From contig JABELC010000008.1 in the NCBI GenBank assembly GCA_028455995.1, forward strand, positions 991,501 through 1,055,500: 64,000 nt of DNA. The letters are read 5' to 3'. A program made the translations under genes and the position numbers. The stretch's first letter is position 1. Every line of letters starts with the position of its first letter. Source of the DNA: Scleromitrula shiraiana. Lineage: Eukaryota; Ascomycota; Leotiomycetes; Helotiales; Sclerotiniaceae. The notes under the pieces are model-generated. The model made no database searches, was not told the DNA's origin, and saw nothing but the letters and a program-made list of their open reading frames with translations. This document shows, in pieces, positions 22,754-34,310 of the stretch.

Positions 22754-22992
22754 TTACGATATGATCACTGATTCCTCACCAACAACAGTACGTTTCGACA
22801 AATCCCTATCTTCAACGCCCGAAGAATCGACGATACGTGCAGGAGGTTTGGGTTCCTTCGATACAAACTCGTCAAATTTATCTGTAAGTAGGCAATATTC
22901 TAGTGGACATGACTTACAGCAGTAGGTGCAGCCTTGATGATATATGCTGAAAATATCACGACGATAGAGAAAATTGTGAGTGTAGAGCGCAT
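22754..22992 (-). CDS. Putative small secreted peptide precursor with a Lys-Arg site
   Basis: The ATG at 22992 opens a clear signal peptide: MRST, a hydrophobic core (LTIFSIVVIFSAYII), then a KAAPTA end suited to signal peptidase. An intron follows directly (donor GTAAGT at 22917). Using the acceptor at 22868 (50 bp intron) the frame continues with 37 hydrophilic residues to the stop at 22754, giving 62 residues. Near the end is SKRTVVGEE, a Lys-Arg pair that Kex2-type proteases cut, which would release a short C-terminal peptide. There are no cysteines in the mature part. An earlier AG would make a 36-base intron and another frame; that is shorter than fungal introns usually are. A TATA-like box lies about 75 bases upstream. 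Function is unknown; a secreted signal or a small effector-like protein is inference only. Confidence 0.5.
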
Positions 22993-23063
22993 GGCTAATT
23001 GGATCGTTCACCAAAAAAGTGCAGATTTTGTGCTTGGGGAGATATGCCGATGCATTTCATATC

Positions 23064-23072
23064 TTTATATAC
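23064..23072 (-). promoter_or_regulatory. TATA-like box before the small secreted peptide gene
   Basis: On the minus strand this reads TATATAAAG, about 72-80 bases before the ATG at 22992. Confidence 0.4.
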
Positions 23073-23655
23073 TCCATATTTAATGACTCTTGGTAGCACA
23101 AGTATTTGGCTGATGTGAGATTATGATTTGAGTTGAGTAACTCAGACTGCAATGATAAGTAGTGATATTTCGGGCCAAGATACAAGATTATTCGTGACAT
23201 TTATTCAGACCAATGAGCATTATCAACCCGGCTAATATTCAAAAAAAGATCACGTAGTATGTGGTCTTGTGGCTAGCTGAGACCCAAATATGGACTACAT
23301 GATAAGAAAACATGTTCAGGCTCCAATATAAATACAGTTAGGTCATATGTTTTCAGCGATATGGATAGTCGGCTCCTGTCTATACTGTCTTTCTAGTCTT
23401 AGGGCAACTAACTTGTCACATTCTACTTGAGATATATCGGAGGAGTGGAATGTAACTATTAGACCACCCGGGACCACAACCTGTAGAAGGTAGACAGGAG
23501 TTGATTTGATAGGATAAAGTGCTTAATACACTATACACCTCTAACACAATGTATATTGTATTATGAACTCAGTAATTATGGCAACAACGGCGAGGCGACA
23601 AGACCTCAGCACTGATAACAAAATACAAGATGAGAAACACGCGATATGGAAACAA

Positions 23656-23828
23656 GACAACATAGAGAAGCGACGACATAGAGAAGCGACGACATAGAGA
23701 AGCGACGACATAGAGAAGCGACGACATAGAGAAGCGACGATATAGAATAGACGACAACGTAGAGAGACAACAACATAAAGAGACGACGACATAAAGAGAC
23801 GACAACATAGAAGAGACAACAACACAGG
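23656..23828. repeat. 16-bp minisatellite, about 11 units
   Basis: The unit is GACGACATAGAGAAGC. Units 2-4 are identical, with near-identical copies on both sides; later copies drift (for example ACAACAACATAAAGAG) but keep the 16-base period. The strand is almost pure purine with cytosines. It does not lie in a supported gene. Confidence 0.8.
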
Positions 23829-25006
23829 AAGAGAACGATATAGAATGCGAGAGCTCCCGTTGGCTCTACAGTAAGTATACTGTAGGTTCGTAGCCAGCAC
23901 CACGTACAGGTGGGAGTTCGACTTATTGCTGGCCGGGGGTTAGAGTGAATCGAAGGCGGATCGAATATGACTTGTCGTAAGAGGTTTGAAAGATCTGGGC
24001 TTGACTTCTCGCGTGCTGGCTCCAGTCTTGTGTGTAGACAAGTGCTTGTATGAGGATGTGAGTGGATTTCGAACCTGAAAGAACAACTGCGGGTCTTCTA
24101 GAGCGCGGCAGCTGGCGCGTTCAACAGATTTGAGTGAGGGATTATAAAAGAGTAGAGTAATGTGAGGAGTGAGGAGGTAAAAACGGAAGTAAAAAAAAAG
24201 AAGTTGGTGTTTGAAGAGTACTGTGCTGACTTCCACAACGCGCTGCAGCAGTCTCATGAACTTCGAATAAAGAAAAGAATAATGTGTAATATAGTATAAT
24301 GTTTATGACCTGTGACCTATAGTGACCTTTCCTGGAACCGGGAGTGTAGTGCCGCCTAAGAGAAGTTGCCATTGGGATCCAATATCGACAGCTTGCCTCG
24401 GCGGAAACGAGGGTGTACAAGATGTTAGCGAGATTCTTTAGTATAATGGATGAATGTTGAAGGAATTGTGAATGGGGATATGAATTGAGTATACTTACTT
24501 GTGCTGATGATAATTCACATGACCGTCCTCTTTCACTCCAACCCATCACTCTAAACCGGAATACCTTAAGGATTGAGCGGCCTCAGCTCACCTTGCGATC
24601 CGAATCTATAAACCTTCAGCCAACAAAAAAAGGGGGAGAATACAAATCCAAAAAACTCCAGATATCCCAGTGGTTCCAGTAGGAAGTAATTAAATGGTAT
24701 GAGTAAGTAAATGTTGGTGCGATGTTCGCTTTTTTGGTGATTGTTTTGTGATACCAAGAAGAATGAAATAGTAGGTTACCACCCTACTATCCCATATCAA
24801 AAAGGCCTTTATTTTGAATTGTTTTTGGCGATGGCCGATAAAAGCCACCTATTTTTGGTTGTAAGAAAGAGAGGGGGATACTTACCTAGCCATGGATGGC
24901 AAGATATTTCCAGAAGTCCAGGGTTCCATGATTCCGGGATTCCAGATTTGGTTCCAGGAAAGGTCAGGTCACAGGTTAGTAGAAATGTCAACAGGACATG
25001 CAGGAC

Positions 25007-25798
25007 CTAGAAGCCCCCAGGAAGATGTACGCGACATTCTTCGCATGTGAAATTGTCGGCAATTTCAAATATTCGGCAATCTTGCCAGACGCCAGTTTCC
25101 CAAGCTTCATCAGGGAAATTCCATACATAACCACCTTTACTGGCTTTAGTGGTGCACTTCTCACAACGTCCGGGGACGTGGAAGAGCCGTGAACCAAATT
25201 TTCCAATTCTGGTGGGAGGGTTATAGATACCGGTAGGGCGAATCTGATAATTCATTCCATCGATATCTTGAGCAACGATTGCATTAAAACGAACATGAGG
25301 AGTGTGATGGGCAATCTTGTGATTGTCCCAATCCCAATGACGTACTTCATCGTACTCAATATACATAATTCGCGCTGCGATTATGCCGTCTTGAGTTACT
25401 TTGTCAAATGTAACACTCTTTGCAGAGCGAACGGCTGATTTTCGTAAACAAGACTTAAGTGCCTTGGTTGGTACCAAGACAGGAGATACTTCGGGATCTT
25501 TTAAGGTTTTGGCAGGACTGGTATAGGTAGACTCCCAGTCCATGGATGAGTTGTCGGCAGATTCGGAAATAGAGCAGTCGCCAAAAGAGGCAACGAGTTC
25601 GTCTACTAAATCTGAAGATCGAGAAGGAGAGGTATAATTTGTTTGTTGCACGCCAGCAACATAGAGAGGAGCGACCTGGGTGATTGAGATGACAGGAAGC
25701 TTCTCGATAGTAACACCTGACCCTTGGTGGGGGCAGATATAGAGGAAGGCGAGAACGCCGAGGAAGAGGATAGGGCAAATAAGAGTGCTGAATGACAT
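25007..25798 (-). CDS. Unrecognised protein with N-terminal anchor and paired CxxC motifs
   Basis: A single exon encodes 263 residues. The N-terminus is strongly hydrophobic (FSTLICPILFLGVLAFLYIC, residues 3-22) and should act as a signal anchor or signal peptide. A polar Ser/Thr-rich region follows (about 50-110). The C-terminal half looks globular with many aromatic residues (EVRHWDWDNHKIAHHTPHVR). It ends with two C-x2-C pairs, CEKC at 212-215 and CEEC at 252-255, separated by 36 residues, which could bind one zinc ion or form disulfides if outside the cytosol. No family is recognised. A long CT/GA-rich leader lies upstream (25850-26050 on the minus side), as is usual for fungal promoters. 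Confidence that it is a gene is fairly high; its role is unknown. Confidence 0.65.
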   Translation of the reverse strand: MSFSTLICPILFLGVLAFLYICPHQGSGVTIEKLPVISITQVAPLYVAGVQQTNYTSPSRSSDLVDELVASFGDCSISESADNSSMDWESTYTSPAKTLKDPEVSPVLVPTKALKSCLRKSAVRSAKSVTFDKVTQDGIIAARIMYIEYDEVRHWDWDNHKIAHHTPHVRFNAIVAQDIDGMNYQIRPTGIYNPPTRIGKFGSRLFHVPGRCEKCTTKASKGGYVWNFPDEAWETGVWQDCRIFEIADNFTCEECRVHLPGGF

Positions 25799-27658
25799 TG
25801 TGTTGATAGTGGTTTAGAGCAAAATCGGCACGCCGACAGAAAAAAGTTAAATAGAGAGGTTGGAAAGGCGTAAGAAGAGAGTAAGGGATCAGTGAGTTGG
25901 TGAGGCTCAACAGATGAAAGTCAGATAGTTTGCAAGTAAAAGACTAGAATAGACAAGAGATAAAGATCAATTGTCAAGATAATCAGAGTATGCGGACTGA
26001 GGAGAAAAAAAAAAGAAGAAGGGAGAACAAAAGAAGGGAAGGAGAGAAGGGTAGAGTATATATAGAGGCACTAAAGTCCAAACGAAGGTTGCCTAAGCAA
26101 TAGTAAATATCCTTAACGTCATGACTTGCGGTTGCTATGATGCTGCAATTCACTAGTAGAATCTAGGCAGAAGTATTAATCTTAACGTAGGTAGTTAAGT
26201 TCATCTAATATTCACTATATGGCACCAAAGTAAATAAAAACCTTGAAATCCATAAACAACAATGGACAATGGATCAGAAACACAAGGTCAGATGGTAGTA
26301 TCATAAAATATATACAAAACGACAACATTTACATTGGTGAGTGTCTTCAATGTAGCTAAGTGTTCGTATAAACAATAAGTAGCTAGACATATTGGGCATT
26401 ATGCAATGGCATGACCGTTTGGTAACTTGAATAATTTAACTTTCAGCTACTGACCTAGCTCCAGACAATGATTTGAATTAAAAATGAAAGAAGTTATCTG
26501 GTTTAGTTGTAGAGGAAGAAGGAACAACCCATTCCGCATATACACGCAACCAGTCATATGATTGATTATTGAACGAGAATCTACTATCGCGGTGACTTTA
26601 CAAACATAGAGTATTCTAAAGAAGCCAAAACATCAAAACTAGTAGCATAGTTACATCATAGTCTGTTTAAATAGATAACATCAATTGCCGAGAAAGAAGT
26701 TAAGAATTGCATAGTATTGAGAGTCAAATCCTCATGAATTACCTAGACCATGCTTAGATTGAGGAATTATGCCGCTAATTCTACATGAATGTTTGCAGTA
26801 AAGACGAAAAATGCCGATAAAAGTTTAAATGATTCCCAGATTCCACAAATGACGATTTAATGATTCGCTGTCGCTCCTTCCGGCGACCCGGATCGCGCCA
26901 GTGATGATATCAAGAACAAAACCAAAATCAAAACAATTTGAGCAAACCACAACAAAATGCGATCATTGCGAAACGCAACCAAAGGAAGCATTGCTTATTT
27001 TAAAAATAAACAATGGAATACTACATATCTTGAATGTTTAGTTAAAGTTGGACAATATAACAATACATACTTAAATATATATTTCCAAGTTAGACAGCGC
27101 AATATCAAATAGCTTGAACATTTAGTTCCAAGTCAAGTAATGAAATTGTAGCATCAAAAAGAATGAATGGTTACATATGTTATGCTATATTGGATGCTGT
27201 GGTATTGACTTGAAGGTTTTGAGATATCAGATAAAGTGATATATCACCGAGTATACCGGCTGTACTAATCTCAAAATAAAAATACGAACACCCAGACTAC
27301 TTTGAAATATGAACCTTGGTCTATAGGTCCGTAGCAAGAAGATTCTTCTTCAGTCCTGCAACTCTGATTGTGCTATTTAGTAAGTAAATAGAACGAACCA
27401 AATGCTCGAGAAATTTTTCTAGCCCCATCCACGATCGAAGAACTCGACACCCAAACAGACGCAGAAAAAATTTGAGTAAGTGACCCTGCAAATACCATTC
27501 GTTGAAGACAAGAAGAGAACTTCAACAGTACGCAACGATCCTCCCAAATGTCCATATCAAAGAAAACCCTACTGACCCAGGTTCAATCTCCTGTTATGTA
27601 GGCGTGTAGTCCTTTCATCCAACGATACCAAATCCATGTTGCATACAATAGTTTACGC
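25799..27658. other. Intergenic, about 1.9 kb, AT-rich
   Basis: The right side of the preceding gene's promoter (25900-26050) contains purine-rich runs. Beyond that I see no gene, RNA or repeat that can be supported. Confidence 0.5.
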
Positions 27659-28267
27659 CTAATTTTCACCCTCAGAATCCTCGTCAGCAAGCTTCTTTCT
27701 CTTCTTCTTGGCAGGAAGTAAACCATGCGCTTCTTCATAAGTGCGTAGTTTTAATAGAGCGACATGGGCATCAGCCATCGATTGGGCTCTAGATCGTGCT
27801 TCTTCCTCACTTTCACCCATATCTATCCCGAGTTGAAAACGATTTGCAATCATGTCTTCGATTAATCCTGGCGCGGGCGTAAACCTCATCTCGAATTGTG
27901 TTAATGATAATGATTCGGGTGATTCGACAGCAGTAGAGCCACGAATATAAAGTTGCACCGAAGTCGAAGACGAAGACCGTTCTTGAGATTGCTCGATATG
28001 TCTAAGAATTTCTTTGCATATAAACCTCTTCTTAGTTTGTCGCGTTGGAAACGCTAGTAGTGCTTTGCATTCTTCTTCCATGTCTTCGAGGGACTGGCCG
28101 TCTAGTTGCGATTGTAGGAATTTTGTTTCTGCTTCGATCATCCATCTTTGCTTCCGTTCTGTGTAAGTGCTGCTGTTGGTGGCTTCATCTGATAGCAGTG
28201 TTAGTATCTGGGTGGGACCTTCAAAATTAAAGATAATAAAGAGTTTACCATGTTTTGATCTTGCCAT
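27659..28267 (-). CDS. Unrecognised 182-residue protein, probably nuclear
   Basis: Exon 1 (28267-28249) encodes MARSKH and the first base of the next codon; a 60-base intron with an excellent branch site (ACTAACAC) and CAG acceptor leads to exon 2 (28188-27659). The join is in frame. The protein is charged and mostly helical, with a glutamate-rich region (LDGQSLEDMEEECKAL), a basic patch (RQTKKRF) and a C-terminal KKKRKKLADEDSEGEN tail that has both a nuclear-localisation signal and an acidic end. No family is recognised. The very short first exon and the branch site argue that this is a real, spliced gene. Confidence 0.65.
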   Translation of the reverse strand: MARSKHGKLFIIFNFEGPTQILTLLSDEATNSSTYTERKQRWMIEAETKFLQSQLDGQSLEDMEEECKALLAFPTRQTKKRFICKEILRHIEQSQERSSSSTSVQLYIRGSTAVESPESLSLTQFEMRFTPAPGLIEDMIANRFQLGIDMGESEEEARSRAQSMADAHVALLKLRTYEEAHGLLPAKKKRKKLADEDSEGEN

Positions 28268-29606
28268 TGTACCGATAGAGCAGTGAGTAATCAAGAAAAT
28301 TTCGAGGCTGCAGCAACTCTCTCAGCAAAGTTGATGTTGATCCAGACAACTGATTTATCTATGAATGTGCAGTTAAATATGCGAATACTTTTTCTTCTAT
28401 TGTAGCTGTTCGACAATAGTAATTTGGACTTTCGTTTATTTTATAGAAGTAAGAGGTCGGTTTGCGCAATACCTAGGGAAAGGAGAATATATTTCGCCGT
28501 ACGATAAAAGTCAATATTCATCATTAGATCGGACGAGAGTATCTTCGGATGATATAAGATTAAACATTCTGCCCTCAAAGCAAGCTGCACAGCGACTAAT
28601 GTGCTTAGCAATAAGATCCAGAAGACAGCATCGTAGTAATGTCTAAGACAGATCGATCAAAGAGATTTACTAGGACATTGTGGAAGACCAAGATTCAAAC
28701 AATTTGATATCGGAGTCAAGATGGCATCAAAAGTATGCATGAATTACTTTGAACTATTTTGACTTACTGAAGATCAAGCTGGACTGAACAATGGCTACTA
28801 CAAACAGCTCGAAAACATACTTAAAATTGCTTGACGCCTGCCAGTAACCATATGTACTAATAACTGTAAAGGATTCAAGTAGCTTCTCCCTCCAAACAGA
28901 AAAAGAGAACAAGCGAAAGCAATAATCACAAGAAGATCAACCAATAAAAGAACAAAAGTTACCGGCGGCATGAATGCTGCAGAATTGTACTATACATTCT
29001 TCAATCACGATAAATCCCTGAAGTAAAGATCGAGAATCACTGTCCGCACAAACTGCTCACCGCAGGAGAACATGAGCCCTATTACTAAAATATGGCTTCG
29101 ATGAGGCATTTTGTATGTTGAGGGCTGGAATTAATGAGGATTATATCCATGGCGAGTGAAAAGTGAATATATGGAAAAAAGTACTAGTCCTGGTACGCCT
29201 GGGTAAGAAATTCTGTTGCCTCAGGCTCCGATTTTTCCCATTGGTTAAAAGCCGGATGAAATTTTGTAGGGCGACAAAACATTTGCAAGAGTAGAGAAAT
29301 CGTCTATGAGGACAGAAGAATTGTCGCATCTACCATTCTCAAGTAAGAATCACTCACTCATGTTTCACCATTGACTGGTTGGAATTGATTGAAAGCTTAG
29401 AGAGCAGGTCCGCTCAAGCCCACCGACATGAACCTTTCTATGACCTAATAGTCTTCGCGATAACCCCTAGCATTTACGGCCCCACATGCATACCACCCCT
29501 CTCACGACACAACACCATCCCCACTTGAACAGATACTCAATTTGTGTTGAAATCTTTTATAGTATCACATAAGCGATCCTCTCGTATGAAACCGAGTCAA
29601 GCTCAA
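28268..29606. other. Intergenic upstream of tRNA-Trp
   Basis: About 1.3 kb of AT-rich sequence without a supported gene or repeat. Confidence 0.5.
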
Positions 29607-29678
29607 GGACCGCTGGCGCAACGGTAGCGCGTTCGACTCCAGATCGAAAGGTTATCCGTTCAAATCGGGTGTGGTTCA
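29607..29678 (+). tRNA. tRNA-Trp (anticodon CCA)
   Basis: All four arms can be folded by eye. The acceptor stem pairs GGACCGC (29607) with GTGGTTC (29671-29677), using two G-U pairs. The D arm is GCGC-AACGGTA-GCGC. The anticodon stem TTCGA/TCGAA encloses CTCCAGA, giving anticodon CCA for tryptophan. The T arm is ATCCG-TTCAAAT-CGGGT. There is no intron and no encoded CCA tail. The internal A box (TGGCGCAACGG) and B box (GTTCAAATC) fit RNA polymerase III promoters. Confidence 0.95.
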
Positions 29679-29699
29679 ATACCTCCTGTGTGGCTTGAC

Positions 29700-29705
29700 T
29701 TTTTT
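29700..29705 (+). terminator. RNA polymerase III terminator
   Basis: A run of six T on the coding strand, 22 bases after the tRNA, is sufficient for Pol III termination. Confidence 0.75.
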
Positions 29706-30417
29706 GTCCGTATCTTCTCTATGTGTGTGAGGACGATTGAGGTGGAGTAAGAGACCAGGACAGATCACCTTTTTGCTTCTTTCACAAGTATACAGAGATG
29801 ATGGGGAAATTCCGTTGAGAGCAAATATAGCATTAGGGGTAAAAATAATGTGGGGTGTAGTTTATTTTTCTCGGGAATCCTTGGCTTGGTTTACACGCTG
29901 GGGAATGTTCTTAGAGATAAGATTTCATGAATTGATTGCTTATTGATATACAAAATGGAACAATTCTCTTTGTTGGCTTCTCAGAAGCGAAGACAATTCA
30001 GGGGAACGGAAACAAAGATCGGGAGGTTGATAGTGGGAAGAAGATGGCAAAGACTTTATCCGGTAAAATTCGGCCGGCCTCGGATGATATCCGCTGAGAG
30101 TCTGAGTACTAACAGGTTAAATGTCTTGAACATTTTCAAGTTGAGGTATGATATATATTTCCATCTGTCCCATTTGATTTCATTTCAATTGAATGAATTT
30201 TACATCTTTTGTCGTGGAGTAAGAAGTCCTGAATAGCTTCCCATCGTCTCGGTCATAAAAGTAATACCGAAGCTATCCCCACGGCCCCAGATCAATTGCC
30301 GAGACCAGTGCCACTGACAGCGAGCAGACGTCACAACGCCATACTCAATTTCTTATAAAAATACATACACCATCCCCGTCTCCTTTCTTTAAATCACTCT
30401 CCCCCCAATTTGTAAAT
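29706..30417. other. Intergenic between tRNA and CoA-transferase gene
   Basis: No gene is supported. The last 150 bases have a TATAAAA-like word at about 30353 and CT-rich sequence leading to the ATG at 30418, consistent with the CoA-transferase promoter. Confidence 0.5.
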
Positions 30418-32570
30418 ATGTCTCTCGCACGTCGGACCACAGCACTCAGCACTCGCCTCCCAGCCATCCGGATATCGTCATCACTCCGATGCAACTCCCG
30501 GTCACGAGAAATCCGTCATTTCCAAACAAGTCGAGCACTTTTCGAAGCACCACGGAACCCATACAAAGATGAACAGAGCTCACCTGCGCCAAAAATCGTA
30601 AGAGGTCAGAGTAAAGTATACAAAAATGCTGATGAGGCTGTCGCCGATGTCAAGAGCGGGTCAACAATTCTGAGTGCGGGGTTCGGATTATGTGGAACTG
30701 CTGGTATGGATCCCAATTTTACCATTCATATCATTGCGAGAAGTATAGTTAATGAAGAATTGGTGTCTAGAAACAATTATTGAAGCTTTAGAAAGACGAG
30801 GAGTGGAAAATCTTCATTCGTTAACAGCTGTATCAAACAATGCGGGAGCATCGATCCCAGGTGGATTGTCCGCACTGACGCAATCTGGTCAGGTAGACCG
30901 ATTAATTTTGAGTTTCATCGGCAGTAATAAAGTTTTAGAGAAGAAGTATCTAGAAGGAAAAATTGCTATCGAATTATGTCCGCAAGGAACCATTGCAGAG
31001 AGGCTAAGAGCTGGTGGAGCGGGTATCCCGGCATTTTATACGCCGACTGGTGTTAGTAAGTTTATCATTTCAACTTTGTTTATTTTGGTTGAGAAGTGAT
31101 ACTAATTAAAATAGGCACATTATTACAGACAGGAGGTATCCCAACGAGATTAGGCCCTCCAGAAGCAGGATCCAAGAAAAATACAGTCCTAGAAAAGGGA
31201 CAGGTAAGAGAAACCAGAGAATTCGATGGAAAGACCTATTCGATGGAGAAAGCCATCAAGGGAGATGTCGCGATATTGAGAGCGTGGAAGGTTGACGAGG
31301 CAGGAAATTGTCAATTTCGGTATGTTGAGATTTATGATGATTTCGAACCCGAGACTAATATCAGATAGATTCACCACTAGAACATTCGGACCTATCATGG
31401 CCAAAGCCGCAAAGGTTGCCATAGTAGAAGCAGAGAATATCGTTCCAGTGGGATCGATAGCTCCCGCCGATGTACATCTTCAAGGCATCTATATTGATCG
31501 AATTGTTCCTGCTACTGTAGACAAAAAGCTCGAATTGAAGACAACACGTAGACCAGAAGGCCAAAAAGACGATGCAAGTAAATCAGATGCAAATGTCAGA
31601 AGAGATAGAATTGCCAGAAGAACCGCCAAGGAGTTGAAGAATGGATACTATGTTAACCTTGGAGTTGGTAAGTTCATTCATTTTGGCCCCGGAAGATATT
31701 TAATCTCTGACAAATGATAGGATTACCTACTCTTGCGCCTTCATTCTTGTCTCCTGAGACTAAGGTCTGGATTCAGTCCGAGAATGGAATTCTAGGAATG
31801 GTGAGATACTTTCCCTTCCTAAGAAAGTTGAAAACCTAATTTTATCTAGGGAGCATACCCAACAGAAGAAGAAGTCGATCCGTATGGAGTCCTGATCCCT
31901 CAAACCGAGAAATGAGCTAACCTCAGTTAGTGACGTCATCAACGCCGGAAAAGAAACCGTAACCCTCGTTCCCGGAGCTTCAACATTCGACAGTGCCGAA
32001 TCATTCGCTATGATTCGTGGCGGTCATATTGATGTCTCTGTCCTTGGCGTTCGTGTCCCTCTCATTTACTTTGCTCTTGATAGCCATAACTAACTTTCCA
32101 AAGGCTCTCCAAGTTGGTGCAAACGGTGATTTGGCAAACTACATGATTCCCGGAAAGGTAAGTTAACTCCCAACCTTCATCATCTAAAACAGACATCTCT
32201 GACAGGAACCCTCAGATCTTCAAAGGAATGGGTGGAGCAATGGATCTTGTCTCCAACCCCGACGAAACCAAGATCGTCGTAGCAACCGAGCACGTCGCAA
32301 AGGACGGAAGCCCTAAGATCGTGCAAGATTGTAGCTTACCATTGACGGGAGCTAAGGTCGTCAGTACGATTATTACAGACTTGGTAAATTTTCTTGCTGC
32401 TGTAGCGTGGATCAATGCTAACATATTGGGTGCAGTGTGTGTTCGAGGTCGATAGGGTGAATGGAGGTCTTACTCTTACGGAGTTGGCACCTGGTGTTGA
32501 GGTTGAAGAGGTTCAGAAGAAGACTGATGCCAAATTTAAGGTTGCTGATAATGTTGGAAATATGGAGTAA
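30418..32570 (+). CDS. Mitochondrial succinyl-CoA:3-oxoacid CoA-transferase (SCOT type)
   Basis: Ten exons (30418-30703, 30771-31055, 31115-31319, 31369-31667, 31721-31800, 31850-31881, 31931-32048, 32104-32157, 32216-32383, 32436-32570) join in frame to 553 residues, close to 520 for animal SCOT plus a leader. The family moves CoA between succinate and acetoacetate or related acids by a ping-pong reaction on a glutamate. The N-terminus is rich in Arg, Ser and Thr with no acids (MSLARRTTALSTRLPAIRIS), a typical mitochondrial presequence. The alpha-subunit-like half has GFGLCGTAE and the glycine-rich NNAGA; the beta-like half has LGVGLPTLAP and SENGILGMG, where Glu379 is the expected catalytic residue. 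A Lys/Ser/Asp linker joins the halves. In fungi this enzyme has been linked to ketone, acetate or propionate handling; which applies here is not visible. Confidence 0.95.
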
Positions 32571-32947
32571 GATGTGTGTACAATATGATGTATATATATA
32601 TGAACGAATAAATCTTGAAACATACCACTGGTGAATATTTTGCAATTGTGCATTCTGTCCATCTGCTATTGCCCGAATATTACTACAGTATTTCACCTAC
32701 CCAATGACTAAAACAATTTAAACATTGCAAATCACAGGATATACATGGGAAGACTGGACATTGAACTCGGATATTGTATGCAAGATTGTAGATTGAGATT
32801 TTCATTTGTTCCTGATTCATCTAAAAGCCGCATTACCCAATATATCCTCATCATTTCTATGAATGGTAACAACATGCACGACCAAGTGGTTGAGATGGAA
32901 GCTGCACTCCATGAGAGCGATACCCCATTTATGCCCCGATAACTCTT
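32571..32947. other. Convergent intergenic region
   Basis: The two flanking genes end 377 bases apart. Nothing else is supported. Confidence 0.5.
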
Positions 32948-33518
32948 CTAGATCTGTCGTTGAACTCCGCTCTCTTGTTGTTGCACATACCAGCACTCGG
33001 TAGTTGCCCCATATTGCGCAGCGTCCAAATTCCAAAGCGTACCATTATTTGATACCCTCCCAGCGGCGTTAGTCTGAGCAAACATGCTTTGTTCAGTTCC
33101 TTGACGTCGACAAGGGCATTGGTGGATTTGAAGTTCTGGAGCAGCTTGCAGAAGCGAAGGTGATGGTTGGTACGACTCATAGGAATATATGGCGAATTGT
33201 GAGCCTATGCCTTGAATATCATGTTGCTGAGTTCCATCACACTGAGTCAATGGATAGCTGGAGATCTGATTTGATATGAAGTAGTTCCCATCGTCAGGAA
33301 TCGATGTATCGTGACTTGAGTGAACAGACTCGGAGAGATGAACAATGACGCTGCTTGACGACAAATTTCGCGTGCTTTCATGCTTCGAGGGCCGACTCTT
33401 CACAGGATCTGCAGCACTATAGAAGCTTCGTCAGAATCATCAATAAAAAATCAGATGAAACTTGACATACTTACTTTTGTTTTATTTTCACTGTCTTCGA
33501 GGTTTTCTTGGAGGCCAT
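32948..33518 (-). CDS. Unrecognised 170-residue protein
   Basis: Exon 1 (33518-33475) and exon 2 (33416-32948) join in frame across a 58-base intron (GTAAGT...TAG). The N-terminus is basic (MASKKTSKTVKIKQ), then Ser- and His-rich. The C-terminal half is rich in Gln and Tyr, with several Cys (QIHQCPCRRQG) and Trp. No signal peptide, span or known domain is seen. The spliced join and length support a gene, but the low-complexity content leaves room for doubt. Confidence 0.5.
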
Positions 33519-34310
33519 GTCGAGAGCGAAACTACAGAAATGGATGAAGAGTGGTCGTGCCTTTGTATGGGCTTCAAAATACTATAACTCTGATTTCCAG
33601 ACCGGAGATAGATATTTGGGACGTTCTGTATTAAAACACTCGCAATATATAAACTCATTGGGAGCAACTCTTTTTTGGTATTGAGACCATGAAGCCACCT
33701 GCTAAGTAACACATTTGTTGCCAAGAAATCATCGTACGTAATAACTAATTGGGATTTCTTGTATCGCCCACGAATATAACAACAAGAGTCATATGCTCGA
33801 TTGCGTTGAATCTGAATTGTCTCCTTTTGTCGTCTCTAAATGTGTTCTATTTAGAGATGATTGGGTATTCTTCTTTTGCTCAACGAATGTGGTTGGATAC
33901 TCTTCTTATGTCCGTGGAAAGCTCACCGGTACAGTGCAATATCTAGAAGCTACCCCTGGCCTACCACTTCAATCCAATAGACTGTTATTCTTTTGCTTCT
34001 TATTTTGCAACTCCCTACAGCCGCACCCCGCATGTCTATGCAATGCAATGTAACCCCGCAGCGCCGGCACACTGTTTTACCAAATGAATGTATTACATTC
34101 TTCAAGGGTTTGCAGCAAGCCAATATTGTGCAATATGTTCAATGCCATTGGCCAGTCACCCATTGCCAACGGGCTTGGTTCGTGAAACGTTGATCCTTTT
34201 TGATACTTGCGCCCCCAGCCTCAGCCTCATTCAAAACGTATATATATATATATATGAGATGAATCTTGCCTTTTCCCTCCCAGATTAAACAGTAATTTCA
34301 TGAATTAGCC
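33519..34310. other. Intergenic upstream of the Clr5-domain gene
   Basis: Short open frames here have no support. A TA dinucleotide run (about 34239-34256) lies 55 bases before the next ATG and may serve as its TATA region. Confidence 0.5.
34239..34256. repeat. TA microsatellite
   Basis: About nine TA units next to the start of the Clr5-domain gene. Confidence 0.6.

Larger units (their letters stand above)
22993..25006. other. Intergenic, about 2 kb, with minisatellite
   Basis: Apart from the promoter of the small secreted peptide gene and the 16-bp tandem repeat at 23656-23828, no feature is supported. Long open frames on the minus strand across the tandem repeat arise from the repeat itself, whose unit is not a multiple of three. 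Confidence 0.5.

Noticed and set aside
22415..22771. 118-codon plus-strand frame
   Set aside because: It overlaps the opposite small secreted peptide gene and shows no family or good start context.
23541..23903. Long hydrophobic frames across the minisatellite on the minus strand
   Set aside because: A 16-base unit rotates through all three phases, so repeated peptides in every frame are expected without coding.
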